A DNA stretch of 64,000 nucleotides from Rivularia sp. MS3 (lineage in GTDB: Bacteria; Cyanobacteriota; Cyanobacteriia; Cyanobacteriales; Nostocaceae), in the NCBI GenBank assembly GCA_019192545.1, contig JAHCMI010000023.1, positions 1-64,000 of the forward strand. The letters run 5' to 3'. Positions 36,484-44,292 of this stretch are shown here, in pieces. Under the pieces are notes generated by a model. That model did no database searches. It had not been told where the DNA came from and saw only the letters and a list, made by a program, of their open reading frames with translations. The position numbers and the translations under genes were made by a program. Numbering within the stretch: position 1 is the first letter of the stretch; every line of letters starts with the position of its first letter.

Positions 36484-38964
36484 TTATTGTTCGCTGACTT
36501 CAATAATTGCATCAAAATCGTACTCTAAGGTTAACTTTTTTAACTTCTGAGCTAGTATTTGATATTGTTGGGGAATTTGCTCGATTATTTGCAATACTAA
36601 ATCTGCATCTACCTCTAACGCTGCTTGATACAAAGAAGCCACCCATTGCATAGGCATTACACTAAGTTCTTGTGGAGTTATTTCAACACTTAAATTAATA
36701 GGTGATTGATTATCAATTTCTAAATTATCATCTTCGTAAATATACTCTACTCCTAAATATTGATGCATTTTCTCAAAAATTACTGATTCTCGAAACGGTT
36801 TGCGAACTAAATCGTCACAACCTGCGGCAAAAATATCTGGCTCTTCTTCTTCAAAAGCACTTGCAGTTAAAGCTATGACAATTGTTGGTTGATGTTGTGA
36901 ATTTGCTTTGATCCATTTTGTTGCTTGATAACCATCCATCACAGCCATCCGCATATCCATCCAAATTAAATGCGGTTGCCATGTCTGCCACAGAGCGATC
37001 GCCTCTTTTCCATTGCAGGCTGTACGAGTATCAAAACCAACTGTATCTAACAGCTTGGCTAATAAATTCCGATTTTCTAAACGGTCGTCAACTACGAGAA
37101 TACGATAATTAAGTTGAGATGGTGCAATTTTCAATACCTGGTTTTGAGGCAAACATTCTTCTGATGCTGTTTGAGGTAAACTAACTCGAATATCAAAGCT
37201 AAAACTTGAACCCTGCCCTAAAACGCTACTAGGATAAATATCACCCCCCATCAAACGCACGAATTGACGGCTGATAGCAAGCCCTAAGCCAGTACCACCT
37301 CTAGCTTGAATCCCATTCGCAGTTTGTACAAATGGATCGAAAATTTTATCGATTTCTTCAGCAGCAATACCTCTTCCCGTGTCTTTTACCTCGAAGTTGA
37401 TGGTGAGAGAGGGGGAAGTATTTAATAACTGCTCACTGTTAACTGATGACTGTTCCCTGTTAACTGATGACTGCTCACTGTTAACTGTTAAAATGACTCC
37501 TCCGTTTTCAGTAAACTTAATTGCATTACCCAAAAGATTAATTAAAATTTGCCGAAGTTTACCTTCATCAGTAACAATACATTGTGGTAAATTAGAGCCT
37601 AAATTGAACTTTAAAAATAATCCTTTGGCAGTTGCTCGCAACTGAAACATTTCTTGGAGAGTTTGCAACAAAAGATGTAAATTAAAAACTTCTGAATGTA
37701 AAACAGTTTTTCCGGCTTCAATTTTTGACATATCCAATACATCATTAATTAAAGACAGTAAATGTTCGCCGCTGCGGTTAATAGTTGCGACAAAATCCCG
37801 CTGTTGGGCAGATAAGAATTTATCTCGCTTCATTAACTGAGCAAAACCTAAAATAGCATTCAAAGGAGTGCGTAATTCGTGGCTCATATTTGCCAAAAAC
37901 TCACTTTTAGAATGGTTAGCAGTTTCTGCTTCTTGGGCTTTTATTTCTAACTGGTGACTATAATCTTCCGACTGTCGGCGATAAATGCTTAACTGCTGCG
38001 ATAGATAATATACTCCCATCAATAAAATACCTACCGCTGTCAAACCAATTAATATAACTCGATTAGCTAATTTGCGGGCTGGAGCAAATGCCTCCTGCTG
38101 ATTTATTTCTACTAATAATGCTAAACCTTGGTTATTTACCCCGCGATAATCTCCTAATACGGGAACTCCTTCATAATTAGGATATTCTCCCCTATCGCTA
38201 ATACCGCTCATCGCTAAATCAATTCCTTTAGAAGAAATGTCTCGGTATTTTTCTTTATTATTTGTTTTTGATTTAGAAATAAATGTTTTTTTACTGCTTC
38301 TTAAAGAACCAACTAAATAAGTATCACCACTCTCACCTAAACCCGCACTTTCTCGAACAATTTCATCTATTCGCTCTAAGCTAAGATTCGCTAAAACAAT
38401 CCCCTGACGAACTCTCTGGGCATTACGTAGAGTAAGAGCTAAAGTAACTGCCGTTTTCCCTGTTTCTGGAGAAATATAAAAAATAGGAATAAAATTATTT
38501 TTACTGTTGACTATTTCTACATCGCTAACATTTGCTAATAATTCGTACTTGCCAATACGATTCTTATTAGTGGAAACAATTATTTTATTACTGCGATTAA
38601 GAATAGAAATCTCTTTAAAATTAAGTTTAACGATATTTATCTTTCGTAAATAATCATTTAAAACTTGATAAGATTTTTTATATTCAGATTCTGATACATC
38701 TGAGCGAAGAATTGTCTTCAATTTTGACTTTAAATAGGGAATCTCTGCGATAAAAATGAAATCTTCTCGTTGTGAAGAAAACCAACGATTAATTTCTTGT
38801 TCTTTAAGCGTTGCTGCGACATTAAGACGTTTGAGAGCAGCATCTCTCAAAGCATTCCGCGCATTAAAAAATGTTACCCCTCCCACAACGCCAACAGTGA
38901 AAAGGGATAACAGTAAAAAAGAACTTGCAATTTTAGTTGTTAAATGTTGCTGCCAAAATTTCAT
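36484..38964 (-). CDS. Membrane hybrid histidine kinase with extracytoplasmic sensor
   Basis: An 826-residue kinase. Helix ~12-32, extracytoplasmic CACHE-like sensor ~35-300 (NAQRVRQGIVLANLS, GESGDTYLVGS), helix ~302-322, HisKA with H362 in [13 protein letters not shown], HATPase (~455-595: GNAIKFTENG, DTGRGIA, GGTGLGLAI), receiver ~620-740 with D670 in IWMDMRMAVMDG, and a C-terminal ~60-residue helical domain shared with the kinase at 31016. Residues ~493-514 inside the ATPase domain are encoded by heptad repeats (NSEQSSVNREQSSVNSEQ). The gene follows the binding-protein gene, which could deliver its ligand. Confidence 0.9.
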   Translation of the reverse strand: MKFWQQHLTTKIASSFLLLSLFTVGVVGGVTFFNARNALRDAALKRLNVAATLKEQEINRWFSSQREDFIFIAEIPYLKSKLKTILRSDVSESEYKKSYQVLNDYLRKINIVKLNFKEISILNRSNKIIVSTNKNRIGKYELLANVSDVEIVNSKNNFIPIFYISPETGKTAVTLALTLRNAQRVRQGIVLANLSLERIDEIVRESAGLGESGDTYLVGSLRSSKKTFISKSKTNNKEKYRDISSKGIDLAMSGISDRGEYPNYEGVPVLGDYRGVNNQGLALLVEINQQEAFAPARKLANRVILIGLTAVGILLMGVYYLSQQLSIYRRQSEDYSHQLEIKAQEAETANHSKSEFLANMSHELRTPLNAILGFAQLMKRDKFLSAQQRDFVATINRSGEHLLSLINDVLDMSKIEAGKTVLHSEVFNLHLLLQTLQEMFQLRATAKGLFLKFNLGSNLPQCIVTDEGKLRQILINLLGNAIKFTENGGVILTVNSEQSSVNREQSSVNSEQLLNTSPSLTINFEVKDTGRGIAAEEIDKIFDPFVQTANGIQARGGTGLGLAISRQFVRLMGGDIYPSSVLGQGSSFSFDIRVSLPQTASEECLPQNQVLKIAPSQLNYRILVVDDRLENRNLLAKLLDTVGFDTRTACNGKEAIALWQTWQPHLIWMDMRMAVMDGYQATKWIKANSQHQPTIVIALTASAFEEEEPDIFAAGCDDLVRKPFRESVIFEKMHQYLGVEYIYEDDNLEIDNQSPINLSVEITPQELSVMPMQWVASLYQAALEVDADLVLQIIEQIPQQYQILAQKLKKLTLEYDFDAIIEVSEQ
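37423..37488 (-). repeat. In-frame heptad repeat inside a kinase ATPase domain
   Basis: TTAACTG/ATGACTG/CTCACTG units in the coding sequence of the hybrid kinase, read as repeated NSEQSSV. The insert separates two strands of the Bergerat-fold ATPase between the N box and the DTGRG box. Without frameshift, since its length is a multiple of three. Confidence 0.85.
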
Positions 38965-38965
38965 T

Positions 38966-39095
38966 CATTTAGTTGTTAGTTGTTAGTTGTTAGTGGTTAG
39001 GTGTTAGGTGTTAGTTGTTAGTTGTTAGTGGTTAGTTATTTATAAGTAATTTACCAATGCCCCATCCCCAATGAACCTTTAACCTTTAACCTTTA
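38966..39095. repeat. TTAGTTG and AACCTTT heptad repeats
   Basis: GTTAGTT/GTTAGTG/GTTAGGT units at 38966-39038, then AACCTTT units at 39076-39098 that reach the stop of the binding-protein gene. They fill the spacer between the binding protein and the hybrid kinase. Confidence 0.85.
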
Positions 39096-39097
39096 AC

Positions 39098-40552
39098 CTA
39101 CTTTTCCCATTCTTCATAAATTAATTTAATTTTTTGAATTGCTTCATCTGCGGCTTTTTCTGGTGAAATTTGTTTGACAATAACTTTGCTAATTGCCTCA
39201 CCCCAAATATTTCGATCTAAAACTCGACTATAGGCTGGATTTTGAGCAGTATGAAAATAACGAATTCTGCCTTCAGTAAAAGTTTTGGTAGCGTAAGAAA
39301 TATGAGGATCTTCTGGATTTGTCCAAAAAGAATCTTGCCAAACTGTTTCCATCGCTGGTGAATTTCTTCCTCCTGCTTTTGTCAGATAATCTTTCATTAC
39401 TTGTGTTTGTACCAGATACTTCAAAAACTCTTTAGCCAATTTCTGATTTTTTGATTCTGATAAGATTGCAGCTTGCTCTGCCATTGTTAAATGACGCATA
39501 GGCTCGCCGCTTGGCTTGTTAGGAAATTCTAGAATACCCAGCTTATTTTTATAAATATCGGCATCTTGACGCACTGCCACTGGGATTGAAAGAGTGGAAT
39601 TAGGAGTCATAACTATCTCGCGATTCAATATGCTGCGATTGTTATCTGGATTCAACCATTTCAAAGCTGCGGGGGGAATATAACCCTGTTGATAAAAGTT
39701 GCGATACCAGTTTAAAACTTTGATGATGCCCAGTCGTACTTTTACATCATCAATTAACAGTTTTCCTCGGGAGTCAACAATTTTGACATCGTAAGCTTCT
39801 AGCATCTGCTCGAATAAGTAATAAGTATCGCCTGCTTCCGGTGAAATTGTAAAACCCAAACTATAGATTTTCGATTGATTTTTAGCGCGTAAATCATCCT
39901 GTACTTGTTTCCAAAATTCCCAAAAAGCATCCCATTCTTTTGGTATATCTTCCTCACTACGTCCAACTTCTGCTAACAAATCTCGCCAATAGTAAATATG
40001 CATTGTTCCTTGATGAATTGGAACTGCATAATAGCTGCGTTTTTTTTCTATATTGTTGTAAAAATTAACTGTTTTTAAAATATCTTTGGGATAACGGTTT
40101 TTAACAGAATTAATAATGTCAGAAACATCCAATAACTTATTATCCCAAGCCAAACGAGAATTAGGAGAGCTTTCAGCCTTGAAACTCATGACAATATCCG
40201 GAGGTAATCCAGCTTTTAAAGACCTACGAATTTTTTCTCCTAAAGAATCGGTGGTATAAAATACTAAATTGATTTTTTTCCCAGTTGTATTTTCCCAGTT
40301 ACTTACAAGTTGACGTAGTGCTTCATCTTCTTCCGGGTTGAAACCTTTATCCCACCAAATGTTTAAAGTGTCTTGATTAGGCGAGGAATTAGCAACTGAA
40401 GATGATTTACTAATTTCATTGTTACTGCAACTAATAATTGTCAATGAAGCCGCAAGAATCAGGGAAACAAATTTAACAAATCCCTGGCGATAGCTTTTGC
40501 GTAAATTTAAATATTTATCCAAATATTGATGATATTCATAGTTTAGAGCCAT
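39098..40552 (-). CDS. Family 1 solute-binding lipoprotein (sugar type)
   Basis: A 484-residue extracellular binding protein. N-terminal basic region, hydrophobic VSLILAASLTII and lipobox ending in Cys 42 (TIISC) predict a lipoprotein; the n-region is long (25 residues) but no later start is evident. Mature domain: LNIWWDKGFNPEED, VFYTTDSLGEKIRRSLKAGLPPDIV and HLTMAEQAAIL, as in carbohydrate-binding components of ABC importers. No permease or ATPase gene is in the window. It lies first in the signalling run, 133 bases before the membrane kinase, so a role as a sensory partner is plausible (compare LuxP-LuxQ or TorT-TorS type pairs). Confidence 0.85.
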   Translation of the reverse strand: MALNYEYHQYLDKYLNLRKSYRQGFVKFVSLILAASLTIISCSNNEISKSSSVANSSPNQDTLNIWWDKGFNPEEDEALRQLVSNWENTTGKKINLVFYTTDSLGEKIRRSLKAGLPPDIVMSFKAESSPNSRLAWDNKLLDVSDIINSVKNRYPKDILKTVNFYNNIEKKRSYYAVPIHQGTMHIYYWRDLLAEVGRSEEDIPKEWDAFWEFWKQVQDDLRAKNQSKIYSLGFTISPEAGDTYYLFEQMLEAYDVKIVDSRGKLLIDDVKVRLGIIKVLNWYRNFYQQGYIPPAALKWLNPDNNRSILNREIVMTPNSTLSIPVAVRQDADIYKNKLGILEFPNKPSGEPMRHLTMAEQAAILSESKNQKLAKEFLKYLVQTQVMKDYLTKAGGRNSPAMETVWQDSFWTNPEDPHISYATKTFTEGRIRYFHTAQNPAYSRVLDRNIWGEAISKVIVKQISPEKAADEAIQKIKLIYEEWEK

Positions 40553-40729
40553 TGGAGCCTCTTTTAAATCGTTTTTAGTTTTGTGTTTTTAGATTATTAT
40601 TTAATTATTCAAAACAAATAAAAAGATTACGCATTATAAAAAAGAAAACTATTAGACATACATCTAACTTAATACCTTACAGGATATTTTATGTATCGTT
40701 GTTGCTTTTAAATATTTCTTCTAATCTTT

Positions 40730-40858
40730 TCTACCCCCTCTACCCCCTCTCCCCCATCTTCCCCACGCCACTTTGCTCAAGGTCGGGATGACGACCCACG
40801 CAAGTGGCTCCTCTTCCCCCTCCCTGTCTTCACCCGTCAATTCTTATGAAACGAACTA
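40730..40858. repeat. C-rich repeat with nested hairpin
   Basis: CCCCCTCT-rich tract containing a palindrome at 40772-40807 (GCCACTTTGC and GCAAGTGGC around GGTCGggatgaCGACC) and ending ACCCGTCAATTCTTATGAA. The tract and CCCGTCAATT end resemble the TGTCCC-ended family (12344, 28810), but the outer end differs, so the relation is tentative. It abuts the truncated IsrB-like gene. Confidence 0.55.
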
Positions 40859-41478
40859 CTTATAGACCATTATCCGTTTTTGTTGTAGAAGATGTTCAAG
40901 CTAGTACTAGAAAGCAAACCAAGAAAAATAATGCAAAAAAATGGAATAGTCGTTTTTCCCCTTTACAAGTAGGGAAAGCTTGGTTTTACTATGAGTTGCA
41001 AAGAATAGCTCTTGTTATTTTGAAGCAAGGCTATGAAACAGCCTCTATGCGGAAAGAACTAGGATTGAAGAAAGGGAAAAACAAGAAAAAACTTGAGTTC
41101 AAGGCTCACTGTGTAGATTCTTGGGTATTAGCAAATAGTTCTGTTGGTGGTCATACCCAGCCAGACAACACCCGTATCATAGAGTTAGTACCACTACAGG
41201 TATATAGAAGGCAGTTGCACCGATTTCAAGCCAAAAAAGGTGGAGGCAGACCGCGATATGGTGGTACTTTGTCCGCAGGCTTGAAAAGAGGGGGAATTGC
41301 TAGGCACTTGAAATACGGTTTATGCTACATAGGGGGATGGTCAGAAAAACCTACCAAAAAAGAACCGAATAGAAAACAGATTAGTTTGCACGACTTAGCT
41401 ACAGGAAAACGTTTGACTCAAAATGCCAACCTGGGCGACATCAAGTTTTTAGCTTACAATTCTTGGAGAATTAGTTGA
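40846..41478 (+). pseudogene. IsrB-like RuvC protein (HNH-less IscB relative), N-terminally truncated
   Basis: About 210 codons from the C-terminal half of an IscB/IsrB-family protein of IS200/IS605-type elements. Visible parts: RuvC-II with catalytic Glu (SVFVVEDVQAST), a bridge with NSRFSPLQVGKAWFY and YETASMRKELGLKK, RuvC-III with AHCVDSWVLA, and the C-terminal RRQLHRFQ...YGGTLSAGLKRGG...KYGLCYIGGW. RuvC-II and RuvC-III are only ~75 residues apart, with no HNH domain, as in IsrB. The N-terminal PLMP region, RuvC-I and bridge helix are missing, and the frame begins in an adjacent repeat. IsrB proteins are RNA-guided nickases; this copy cannot be active. Confidence 0.8.
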
Positions 41479-41486
41479 GGAAGGAC

Positions 41487-41546
41487 GGCACATGAATGTG
41501 CCGGATCTCGCTTTCCTCCACCGCTTGTAAAGCGATGGAGGAAAGC
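41487..41546 (+). mobile_element. Right-end hairpins of the IsrB-like element
   Basis: Two hairpins directly after the stop codon: GGCACAT-ga-ATGTGCC (41487-41502) and a 17-bp stem CTTTCCTCCACCGCTT-gta-AAGCGATGGAGG (41510-41546) with one mismatch. Subterminal hairpins at the right end are characteristic of IS200/IS605-type elements. No matching left end survives upstream. Confidence 0.65.
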
Positions 41547-41585
41547 CTCGCACATACTTTATGAAAAAATCTACAGTGAAAAACT

Positions 41586-43154
41586 ATGGCGATTGAAGCA
41601 GCGGTGGGTGAAACTGCCGGTATCGAGCAAAATCTCAAACAATTTCTGTTAGTACTGTCTGTATCTCTGAGTGTGGCGACTTTACCACAAGTTTTTAGCT
41701 GGTTTCGCCAAATACCTTATACTTTATTATTGGTAATCGCGGGTTTGGGTTTAGCCTTCGTTGATGTACGATTGGTAAATCTTTCTCCCGAGCTAATCTT
41801 AGCGATTTTCTTGCCTCCCTTGTTGTTTGAGGCTGCATGGAATTTAAAATGGTCGAATTTAAAACGAGATTTCTTTCCAATAACTCTATATGCCGTTATC
41901 GGAGTAGTAATTTCGATTGTTGGTGTAGCGCTGGGTTTAAATCAAGTTGCAGGGCTACCTTTAACAACAGCTTTACTCGTTGGTGCGAGTCTTTCAGCAA
42001 CAGATCCAGTTTCCGTAACTGCTTTATTTCGGGAGTTGGGAGTTGACAAACGTCTGACTACCTTGATGGAAGGGGAAAGCTTATTTAATGACGGCATGGC
42101 TGTTGTTGCTTTTAGTTTCTTGGTAGCGCTGCCATTGGGCACGGCGAAACTAGGAGTACAAGAAATTATCTTAGAATTAATCAGCGTTGTTGGTGTCGGG
42201 CTTGCAGTTGGTGCCTTAATCGGCTTTGGTATTTCCTATTTAACTCAAAGATTCGATTTACCTTTAGTAGAGCAATCATTAACCTTAGTATCGGCATACG
42301 GTACTTATATAATTGCCGAAGAATTTGGTGGCTCCGGTGTAATAGGTGTTGTTACCTGCGGCTTAATTTTAGGTAACTTTGGTTCCCGAATCGGCATGAA
42401 TCCCCGTACTAGGGTAATTGTCAGCGAATTTTGGGAGTTTGTAGCTTTCTTTGTCAATTCAATTGTTTTCTTATTAATAGGTGACCAAATTCGATTTGCG
42501 AACCTCGCAGATAACTTATTAATTATCGGCGTAACCATTGTGGGAATGGTTGTATCAAGACTAATTTCAGTTTACGCTTTAGGATTTTTCAGCAACACCG
42601 TAGTTAAATCAGATATTAGTTTACCCCAACAAACAATACTTTGGTGGGGAGGTTTGCGGGGTTCGGTTTCTATTGCTTTAGCATTGAGCGTACCAACTAT
42701 TTTAGGCAACGAAAGAGAAGATTTAATTTCTACAGTATTTGGAGTAGTTTTGTTTACTTTATTAGTACAAGGATTAACAACCAAACCTTTACTAAAAAAA
42801 TTAAATTTACTCGGCGACCAACCATTAAAACAAGAATACATGACATTAGTAGCTCATGAAAATGCATTGCGACGAGTTCTTAAATACTTAGAAGAAGTAG
42901 ACGACGAACGCCCCAGAGTTGATCCAGAATTTTGTCGCTACCAAGAAGCATTAATTAAAGGAGAACTAAAGAACATAGAAGAAAAGATTGATATATTACA
43001 GGATGAGTATCCCAACTTAGCAGAATTTGCAAGGCAACAATTGCAAGACGAATTGCTCGCAGTAGAAGCCGATACTTACGCCGAATTTGTGCGTAATGGC
43101 AGATTAAATAATGAACTTGCACCTTTGTTGCAGGAAGTTTTAGAAGAAAAATAA
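41586..43154 (+). CDS. Na+/H+ antiporter, CPA1 (NhaP type)
   Basis: A 522-residue antiporter with about 12 membrane helices over residues 20-405. Conserved transport motifs: FLPPLLFEAAW, SLSATDPVSVTALF, LMEGESLFNDGMAVV (ion-binding Asn-Asp pair) and WWGGLRGSVSIALAL. A ~110-residue cytoplasmic C-terminal tail (from ~410) is charged and helical, probably regulatory. Family members exchange Na+ for H+ and serve in salt and pH tolerance. The start is the first ATG after the IsrB-element hairpins, so its original promoter region may have been displaced. Confidence 0.92.
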   Translation: MAIEAAVGETAGIEQNLKQFLLVLSVSLSVATLPQVFSWFRQIPYTLLLVIAGLGLAFVDVRLVNLSPELILAIFLPPLLFEAAWNLKWSNLKRDFFPITLYAVIGVVISIVGVALGLNQVAGLPLTTALLVGASLSATDPVSVTALFRELGVDKRLTTLMEGESLFNDGMAVVAFSFLVALPLGTAKLGVQEIILELISVVGVGLAVGALIGFGISYLTQRFDLPLVEQSLTLVSAYGTYIIAEEFGGSGVIGVVTCGLILGNFGSRIGMNPRTRVIVSEFWEFVAFFVNSIVFLLIGDQIRFANLADNLLIIGVTIVGMVVSRLISVYALGFFSNTVVKSDISLPQQTILWWGGLRGSVSIALALSVPTILGNEREDLISTVFGVVLFTLLVQGLTTKPLLKKLNLLGDQPLKQEYMTLVAHENALRRVLKYLEEVDDERPRVDPEFCRYQEALIKGELKNIEEKIDILQDEYPNLAEFARQQLQDELLAVEADTYAEFVRNGRLNNELAPLLQEVLEEK

Positions 43155-43178
43155 GTTAGGTTAGGTTAAAATTAATTT

Positions 43179-43245
43179 GTAGGGTGTGTTACGGCATGAG
43201 AAATATTGATAATTTGCATTATGTTGATATTGCCGTAACGCACCA
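43179..43245. repeat. GTAGGGTGTGTTACGGCA palindromic element
   Basis: Ends GTAGGGTGTGTTACGGCA and TGCCGTAACGCACCA form an inverted repeat of about 15 bp. Same broad family as the elements at 35988, 43291 and 49931. Confidence 0.75.
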
Positions 43246-43290
43246 TTTTATTAATATCAGCATTCAAAATAATAATTGTCGCAGATAAAT

Positions 43291-43361
43291 TGGTGCGTGA
43301 CGGTAAAATCAGTTTATTCTGTCAATATTGAAAATGTATCGTAACCGTCACACACCCTACA
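43291..43361. repeat. TGGTGCGTGACGGT palindromic element
   Basis: Ends TGGTGCGTGACGGT and ACCGTCACACACCCTACA form an inverted repeat. Its right part, extended to 43373, is repeated at 44191-44242 with one mismatch. Confidence 0.75.
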
Positions 43362-43400
43362 ATATTCCTAATTTTTGTAGTGATAATTTGATAAAAAATA

Positions 43401-44072
43401 ATGAAGTATGCTTTAGTATTTTATGTATTAGGAATTTTATTAATTATTTTTAGCTGTAATAAGTTTGACTTAATATTATTTAATTTTATTATATTCTGGT
43501 GTGGTCTAAGTTTTTTGACGTTAGGAATAGCTTATGGTGGTTTAGGAGCTAGAGTCTTTGGTAAGCAAAAAAATGGAAAAATAAGTAAATTCTCTTTCGG
43601 CTTCTTATTACCTTATCTATTATTAACTTGGGCAGTTTGGCATATTCAAAGACTAATAAGTAAAGAAGATTGCTGCAATCAAATAATTCCTGGTATTTGG
43701 CTAGGAAGAAGAGTATATGTTAATGAATTGCCTAAAAATATTAGTTTAATTGTTGATTTAACGGCTGAGTTTTCAGAACCAATTAATGTAATATCAGGTA
43801 AAACTTACATTTGCATTCCAACATTAGATACTGATGTTCCTTCAGAACGTGCATTTTACAAACTTATTGAAACAATCTCTAACTGGAAAGGAAATATATA
43901 TATTCATTGTGCTTTAGGACATGGACGCTCTGCAACAGTCGTTGCTGGAGTTTTGATTGTTAAAGGATTAGTGAATAACTTAGAAGAAGCAGAAAAATTA
44001 TTGAAGACAGTACGTCCTAAAATAAAATTCAGTCAAGCTCAAAAAAAATTGTTGAATAATTTTAAATTTTAG
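43401..44072 (+). CDS. Membrane-anchored dual-specificity-type phosphatase
   Basis: A 223-residue protein. Residues ~1-85 contain three hydrophobic segments (ALVFYVLGILLIIFSC, LILFNFIIFWCGLSFLTLG, FLLPYLLLTWAVWHI), so it is in the inner membrane. The cytoplasmic domain has the Cys-phosphatase loop HCALGHGRS with catalytic C170 and an upstream WLGRRVYV...IVDLTAEFSEP typical of dual-specificity phosphatases; the general-acid Asp is probably in PTLDTDVPSE. Members dephosphorylate proteins or phospholipids. It lies between two 52-bp direct repeats, which suggests it can be moved or lost as a unit. Confidence 0.86.
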   Translation: MKYALVFYVLGILLIIFSCNKFDLILFNFIIFWCGLSFLTLGIAYGGLGARVFGKQKNGKISKFSFGFLLPYLLLTWAVWHIQRLISKEDCCNQIIPGIWLGRRVYVNELPKNISLIVDLTAEFSEPINVISGKTYICIPTLDTDVPSERAFYKLIETISNWKGNIYIHCALGHGRSATVVAGVLIVKGLVNNLEEAEKLLKTVRPKIKFSQAQKKLLNNFKF

Positions 44073-44113
44073 AATAACTGGTTCTCAGTCTCTTCCTAGG
44101 AACCTATATCAAG

Positions 44114-44243
44114 AGGCTCTGCCTTGATAAATTATCTGGAGGCAGAGCCTCCATAAATGCATTACAAGGTAGAACCTTGTAACGAAAGATGTCAATGTTG
44201 AAAATGTATCGTAACCGTCACACACCCTACAATATTCCTAATA
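44114..44243. repeat. Palindromic elements and 52-bp direct repeat upstream of GH31
   Basis: AGGCTCTGCC (44114) pairs with AGGCAGAGCCT (44140-44150), a second small stem is ACAAGGT-agaa-CCTTGTA (~44163-44182), and 44191-44242 repeats 43321-43372 with one mismatch. Confidence 0.75.
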
Positions 44244-44292
44244 TTTCCAATTCAAGTTATTGTAGATTGCGTATTACCCCAACTTCCTGACA

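Noticed and set aside
40772-40807. Hairpin upstream of the IsrB relic as its guide RNA scaffold
   Set aside because: It lies inside a C-rich dispersed repeat, resembles common cyanobacterial palindromes, and the N-terminal half of the gene that should separate it from RuvC-II is missing.
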